From: Ferrimicrobium sp.
Lineage (GTDB): Bacteria; Actinomycetota; Acidimicrobiia; Acidimicrobiales; Acidimicrobiaceae
DNA length: 64,000 nt
NCBI RefSeq assembly: GCF_027319265.1
Contig: NZ_DAHVNP010000031.1
Location: 124,001 to 188,000 of the forward strand
Reading direction: 5' to 3'
Shown here: positions 60,381 to 64,000 of the stretch, piece after piece
Layout: every line of letters begins with the position of its first letter
How positions within the stretch are numbered: the first letter of the stretch is position 1
The notes under the pieces: model-generated
The model's database searches: none
The model's input: only the letters and a program-made list of their open reading frames with translations
Told to the model about the DNA's origin: nothing
Translations under genes and position numbers: made by a program

Positions 60381-61278
60381 GCTACTAGGTGCTCCACTCG
60401 TCGATGAGTTTTTGGTATTTCTCGCCGTCATGGGGGAACGCAGTGAACTCACGGTGGTGGCATATCGCGCTGATCTGGCGCGGTTACTCCGTCATCTCGC
60501 CGCGACCAATACATCGCTGCTGGAGGCGACCCAACGAGATATTGACGATTTTCTGGCCGCCTACCAACAGGCGACATCCGCTCGCAGCGCTGCGAGGGCT
60601 GCTTCGGCCATTCGAGGGCTCTATAGCCATCTGATCACCTCCGAGTACCTCACTCGGGATCCAACGGAGGGTATTCGCCTCCACAACACGATACCATCGT
60701 TGCCAAAGGCGCTCTCGATCGCTGAGACCGAGATGCTGCTCGAGAGCGTTGGGGTTGAGGACGCGCTTGGATCGAGGGATCGGGCTATGCTCGAGGTGTT
60801 GTACGCCTCTGGCATGCGCATCTCGGAACTCATCGGACTCAACATTGGGGACCTGCGAGAGGAGTCCTTTTGGCTCACGGTCTCCGGAAAGGGTGCCAAG
60901 GAGAGGCTGGTGCCGATACCACCGATTGCCGCGCGCCAGCTCACCCGTTATCTTGAGCTATATCGGCGCCAACTCCTCGGGCCTCATCGCGATGAAGCAG
61001 CGGTGTTTGTCAATCGTCGCGGGGCTCGCCTCACTCGCCAAGGTGCTTGGTTTGCACTCAAGCAACGTGCGCAAGCGGTAGGCCTCGATTACAAGTTCTC
61101 GCCACACACCCTGCGCCATTCGTGTGCGACGCACCTCGTCGAGGCTGGCGCTGATCTACGGGTGGTGCAGGAGCTGCTGGGGCACGCCTCTGTTGCGACG
61201 ACAGAGATCTATACCAAAGTCTCCATTGCCCATCTCACCAAGGTTTACCACGCGTATCATCCCCGGGCCACGTTATAG
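60364..61278 (+). CDS. xerD: Tyrosine recombinase XerD/XerC type
   Basis: Xer recombinases resolve chromosome dimers at dif. This 304-residue protein has an N-terminal SAM-like DNA-binding domain (VDEFLVFLAVMGERS, TVVAYRADLARLLRHL) and the catalytic domain: Arg152 in SGMRISEL, Lys in GKGAKER, His248 and Arg251 in PHTLRHSCATHL, His in LLGHASVATTEIYT, and nucleophile Tyr283. All six catalytic positions are intact. The frame is open from 60238, but GTG at 60364 gives the normal family length and overlaps the NUDIX gene by 17 bases. Position after NUDIX matches the mycobacterial xerD. Confidence 0.92.
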   Translation: MDAFTELLGAPLVDEFLVFLAVMGERSELTVVAYRADLARLLRHLAATNTSLLEATQRDIDDFLAAYQQATSARSAARAASAIRGLYSHLITSEYLTRDPTEGIRLHNTIPSLPKALSIAETEMLLESVGVEDALGSRDRAMLEVLYASGMRISELIGLNIGDLREESFWLTVSGKGAKERLVPIPPIAARQLTRYLELYRRQLLGPHRDEAAVFVNRRGARLTRQGAWFALKQRAQAVGLDYKFSPHTLRHSCATHLVEAGADLRVVQELLGHASVATTEIYTKVSIAHLTKVYHAYHPRATL

Positions 61279-61343
61279 GGAACACGTGATAGCGAAAGGC
61301 TGGCTTTGCCACATGATGCCACCGATCAACGAGGCGTTCGTAC

Positions 61344-62417
61344 TCAGTCCAAGGAGCTATTGGTCGGCGCGATTGCCTGGTTCGCCTGCATACCCTGTAC
61401 GTTTTCCAGGGACACGTCCTGGTCTGCAGGGGCCGTGGTCTTCTGTCGTTGCTTGAGTTGTTCACGTTCAATCTGTTTGAGGACCGTTAGCGCCTCTTGA
61501 TGCATGGGGGAATCGACCGGAGTACGCGAAAGGGTCTGTTGTGCCCAGTAGTACTCTTTGGGCATGCCTTCGCCCCGTGTCGACAGAGGGAACGCGTCGC
61601 TGCTCGCATCCATCCTTCGGTGCGCGCGATCCTCGGAGGCGATCCAGCTTCCAATCACGATCGCAAGACCTATCGTGGTCATGGCTTCACCCGCCCCCCA
61701 GAGAACCTGCCCTCCGGCGTGCCAGTTGCCGAGGGAGTAGATCGTCGGCGCGAGGGAGACCTTGTTTGAACTGATGGTGATGCCAAGAAACGTCTCAAAT
61801 GGTATCCCAATCGCAAGCGAGAAGATTCTCCCACCAAAGCCAAGGCGCCAGTGCAAAATGGTGTCCTTGCCGATGATTGGCCACCAGAAGAGGACTCCAC
61901 CAGCAAAAAACATGATGTTCAAGATGTCCATTAGCCACATGTGAGCCATTGCGAAGCCGACGGCGGTTGAGGTGAAGAACCACCACATGACCCCGTAATA
62001 CAGGACAAAAACCACGAGAGGGAAGGTGAGGAACTGGAGAAAGCGCGAGTGCAAGAACCCGTCGATGAGTCGACGGGTATGCTTCTTTGAGGTCTGTAGT
62101 GCCAACGTGACGGGAGCGGCGAGTGAGAGCAGACCCGGTGCCACGATCATCAAGAGAAGGTGCTGGGCGATGTGGGCAGTAAAATAATGCATCACGTAGA
62201 CCGAAACCGGTCCGCCAAGGGCGTACTCGATGGCAAAGGCGCCGCCGACGAAGGCTCCCACACGAGCATTCGACCACTTTCGACCCTTTGCCCGCACTTT
62301 GATGACGCTATCGAGATACCACGACGTTAGCGCAATGAGGAAAAATAACACGGCGATCGAGAACGGGCTGAGCGACCACGCGGTCAACAACCCTAGATAG
62401 TGAAAAGTATCCACCAC
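61344..62417 (-). CDS. ctaG: Cytochrome c oxidase assembly factor CtaG (caa3 type)
   Basis: A 357-residue membrane protein. The caa3-type CtaG family helps assemble the copper centre of cytochrome c oxidase. About seven membrane segments; conserved histidines lie in VMHYFTAHIAQHLLLMIVAPGLL, FAMAHMWLMDILNIMFFAGG and LGNWHAGGQVLWGAGE, as expected for this family. A hydrophilic C-terminal tail (about 270-357) is Gln- and Arg-rich. GTG start with GAGGAGGT. Divergent from ccdA; both serve respiratory cytochrome maturation. Confidence 0.87.
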   Translation of the reverse strand: MVDTFHYLGLLTAWSLSPFSIAVLFFLIALTSWYLDSVIKVRAKGRKWSNARVGAFVGGAFAIEYALGGPVSVYVMHYFTAHIAQHLLLMIVAPGLLSLAAPVTLALQTSKKHTRRLIDGFLHSRFLQFLTFPLVVFVLYYGVMWWFFTSTAVGFAMAHMWLMDILNIMFFAGGVLFWWPIIGKDTILHWRLGFGGRIFSLAIGIPFETFLGITISSNKVSLAPTIYSLGNWHAGGQVLWGAGEAMTTIGLAIVIGSWIASEDRAHRRMDASSDAFPLSTRGEGMPKEYYWAQQTLSRTPVDSPMHQEALTVLKQIEREQLKQRQKTTAPADQDVSLENVQGMQANQAIAPTNSSLD

Positions 62418-62569
62418 ACCTCCTCGTTCTTATGCTAGAGCATTCACCCCTCGTACTCCAACACGTTGCCCCCCGAATTGTCATGCTAGAGATCGGAGGT
62501 GGCGGCGGAATGATGACGCACCCGTTTGCGACCTGAGAGAGGCGTTCCCAGCGGGTACGCCTCTTCCCC

Positions 62570-62581
62570 TATACTGTGGAT
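62570..62581 (+). promoter_or_regulatory. Candidate leaderless promoter of ccdA
   Basis: TATACT (62570-62575), six bases, then GTG at 62582. A GTG at 62576 would be too close to the -10 to be transcribed, so this pattern helps to choose the start. TTCCCA 19 bp upstream is a poor -35. Confidence 0.45.
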
Positions 62582-63334
62582 GTGGGAATTGATGGGAGCT
62601 ACGTGATCGCCTTCGGCGGCGGAGTGATCTCGTTCCTGTCTCCATGCGTGCTCCCCCTTGTCCCTGCCTACCTGTCCGTGGTGTCGGGACTCGATGCACA
62701 AGAGATCGCCTCAGGCAGCGTCTTACAGCTCCGTAAGGTCACCACCTCGACGCTCTTGTTCGCGGCCGGCTTCACCGTCGTCTTCACCGCCCTTGGACTC
62801 ACCGCATCGGCGCTCGGTCAGGAACTCGCTCGCGATCATGTCGCCATCGAACGCATCGGAGGGGTCGTCCTTATCGTCATGGCGCTCTTCTTGTTGGTAA
62901 CCCAGTTTCTGTCGGCCCCGCAACTCGCTATGGAACGCCGTTTTCATCCCTCATTGCAGCGCTACGGCAAGTTCGCTGCACCGGTGGCAGGAATGGCGTT
63001 TGCCTTTGGTTGGACACCCTGTATCGGGCCCATCCTTGGCTCAGTCTTGGCGATCGCAGCGACCCAAGCATTACTGATCAAGGGTGCTATCTTGCTGCTC
63101 GCGTATTCGGCGGGATTGGCGGTTCCGTTTCTAGTGACTGGGCTTGTCTTCTCCAGAGCTGTCGGGGCGCTCAAGTTTCTCAAACAACACACTCGCATTC
63201 TCACGATTGGCTCTGCCGTCGTGCTGTTGGTGTTTGGCGTCGTTATGGCGCTCAATGAGTTCTCGTGGATCACCAGTCACCTCCAGTCGCTCGCTTCAGC
63301 CGTTGGGCTCTCGTCGCTCAACCGTCTTGGCTAG
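62582..63334 (+). CDS. ccdA: Cytochrome c biogenesis protein CcdA (thiol-disulfide electron carrier)
   Basis: CcdA passes reducing power across the membrane to keep apocytochrome c haem-binding cysteines reduced. A 250-residue protein of six membrane segments with the paired redox cysteines in ISFLSPCVLPLVPAYLS and FGWTPCIGPILG, which face each other in the fold. The start is GTG at 62582 (or 62576). Its partners ResA, ResB and ResC are not in the window. The BFN gene follows after 106 bp. Confidence 0.92.
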   Translation: MGIDGSYVIAFGGGVISFLSPCVLPLVPAYLSVVSGLDAQEIASGSVLQLRKVTTSTLLFAAGFTVVFTALGLTASALGQELARDHVAIERIGGVVLIVMALFLLVTQFLSAPQLAMERRFHPSLQRYGKFAAPVAGMAFAFGWTPCIGPILGSVLAIAATQALLIKGAILLLAYSAGLAVPFLVTGLVFSRAVGALKFLKQHTRILTIGSAVVLLVFGVVMALNEFSWITSHLQSLASAVGLSSLNRLG

Positions 63335-63440
63335 GCACCAGTGGGTGTACGGCTGGATGACGCAGTCATGGCCAAGCCCTGGAGCAGATACTTGGAGTTG
63401 ATCTATAAAGCGCCGACATGCCAGGGGGAGGAACCACGGC

Positions 63441-63977
63441 ATGATGACGGTCACGACTAGAATAGCCAACATGGTAGAGGTCGAGGTTGCAGGTGTCAAG
63501 GTGGATCTTCGCTCGAACTCGCCGGTGCTGTTGTTGCAAGAGCTGACTGCCCCGTACCGTGTAGTGCCAATCTTCATTGGTGTCCCTGAGGCAAATGCGA
63601 TAGATCTCGCCATCGCCAACGTTGATCCGCCCCGTCCATTGACCCACGATCTCGCGTGCACCTTACTTGACGTGCTCGATGCCAGAATCTCCCAGGTTGT
63701 GGTCACCGAGGTTCGTAACGGGACCTACTACGCCGAGATCACGCTCATTGCCAACGGCATCGAACACCGTGTGAGTGCTCGTCCCTCAGATTCGGTGGCG
63801 CTGGCGATACGTAGTGGGGCCGCCATCTTTGTGGATGATGCGGTCATGAACTCCGAGGGGACGGTTTTTGATGATACCCAGCAAGCCGACTCCGGACCCG
63901 AAGTCGTACAGGAGGAGATCGTCGGCGAATTTCGTGACTTCCTCAAGTCGATACGACCGGAGGATTTTTCCGAGTAG
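63441..63977 (+). CDS. Bifunctional nuclease (DUF151/BFN) family protein, canonical member
   Basis: A 178-residue protein with the full DUF151 pattern: VEVAGVKVDLRSNSPVLLLQE, RVVPIFIGVPEANAIDLAI, RPLTHDLACTLLDVLDARI, YYAEITLI and HRVSARPSDSVALAIRSG. Acidic C-terminal tail with VGEFRDFLKSIRPEDF, common in actinobacterial members. Plant BFN1-type homologues degrade DNA and RNA, but the bacterial role is unclear. The ATG at 63441 follows GGGGGAGGA; an internal ATG at 63471 matches shorter relatives. Confidence 0.88.
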   Translation: MMTVTTRIANMVEVEVAGVKVDLRSNSPVLLLQELTAPYRVVPIFIGVPEANAIDLAIANVDPPRPLTHDLACTLLDVLDARISQVVVTEVRNGTYYAEITLIANGIEHRVSARPSDSVALAIRSGAAIFVDDAVMNSEGTVFDDTQQADSGPEVVQEEIVGEFRDFLKSIRPEDFSE

Positions 63978-64000
63978 GTAACCCGCTACGTCGGTACGTT

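Overview
The window is a stretch of chromosome from an actinobacterium, most probably a member of the Acidimicrobiia (Ferrimicrobium/Acidimicrobium-like). This rests on family-level resemblance, moderately high G+C judged by eye, actinobacterial gene orders, and many GTG/TTG starts. Two blocks keep the order I know from mycobacteria: pdtaR-polA-rpsA-coaE-(...)-uvrB in the first 16 kb, and tlyA-nadK-recN-pyrG-NUDIX-xerD at 54.9-61.3 kb. The taxonomic call is inference; no rRNA gene is present. Nearly all of the window is ordinary core and metabolic coding sequence. There is no prophage, insertion sequence or CRISPR array.

Layout. 0-2.6 kb: fatty-acid initiation genes fabD (with an unusual C-terminal carrier-like domain) and the start of fabH on the minus strand, tRNA-Leu(CAA), and a metallo-beta-lactamase-fold hydrolase. 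2.7-8.9 kb: ANTAR response regulator, polA, rpsA, coaE and an HDOD protein. 8.9-13.6 kb: an M13 metallopeptidase, a small secreted choice-of-anchor-A-like protein, and a dienelactone hydrolase with a DUF6295 protein. 13.9-19.3 kb: uvrB, a PspA protein fused to a PspA-associated domain, an unknown protein, rodA and a bifunctional-nuclease-family protein. 19.2-27.5 kb: the de novo NAD operon nrtR-nadA-nadB-nadC and a 1341-residue GGDEF/EAL sensor. 27.7-38.1 kb: a second SEDS protein, the polyphosphate cluster ppk-CYTH-ppx, then pgi-tkt-tal. 38.2-42.9 kb: peptidase E, a GNAT acetyltransferase, an isolated hutH, a DUF4268-like protein and tRNA-Leu(GAG). 43-51.5 kb: a peptide ABC transporter whose fused ATPase gene is on the plus strand, while the binding protein and permeases are on the minus strand with an LCP cell-wall ligase. 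51.7-54.8 kb: an MFS transporter with a clear promoter and operator dyad, a PAP2 phosphatase, a short repeat-bearing spacer, and an ECHDC3-like crotonase. 54.9-64 kb: tlyA, nadK, recN, pyrG, NUDIX and xerD, then ctaG, ccdA and a second bifunctional-nuclease protein.

Shared themes. NAD(P) supply is prominent: nadABC with its regulator, nadK, and the non-oxidative pentose phosphate genes. Polyphosphate and triphosphate metabolism is gathered in one overlapping three-gene operon. Cell-envelope growth and stress genes recur: two SEDS polymerases, PspA, LCP, PAP2.

I did not find a clearly new multi-gene system. The points most worth a second look are: the FabD-carrier-like fusion; the PspA-PspAA fusion; the large c-di-GMP protein with a globin-like core and a His-rich tail; the repeated hairpin element at 53.8-54.0 kb; the MFS operator; the face-to-face peptidase E/GNAT promoters; and a recurring TANNNT-6/7 nt-start-codon arrangement that suggests many leaderless mRNAs.
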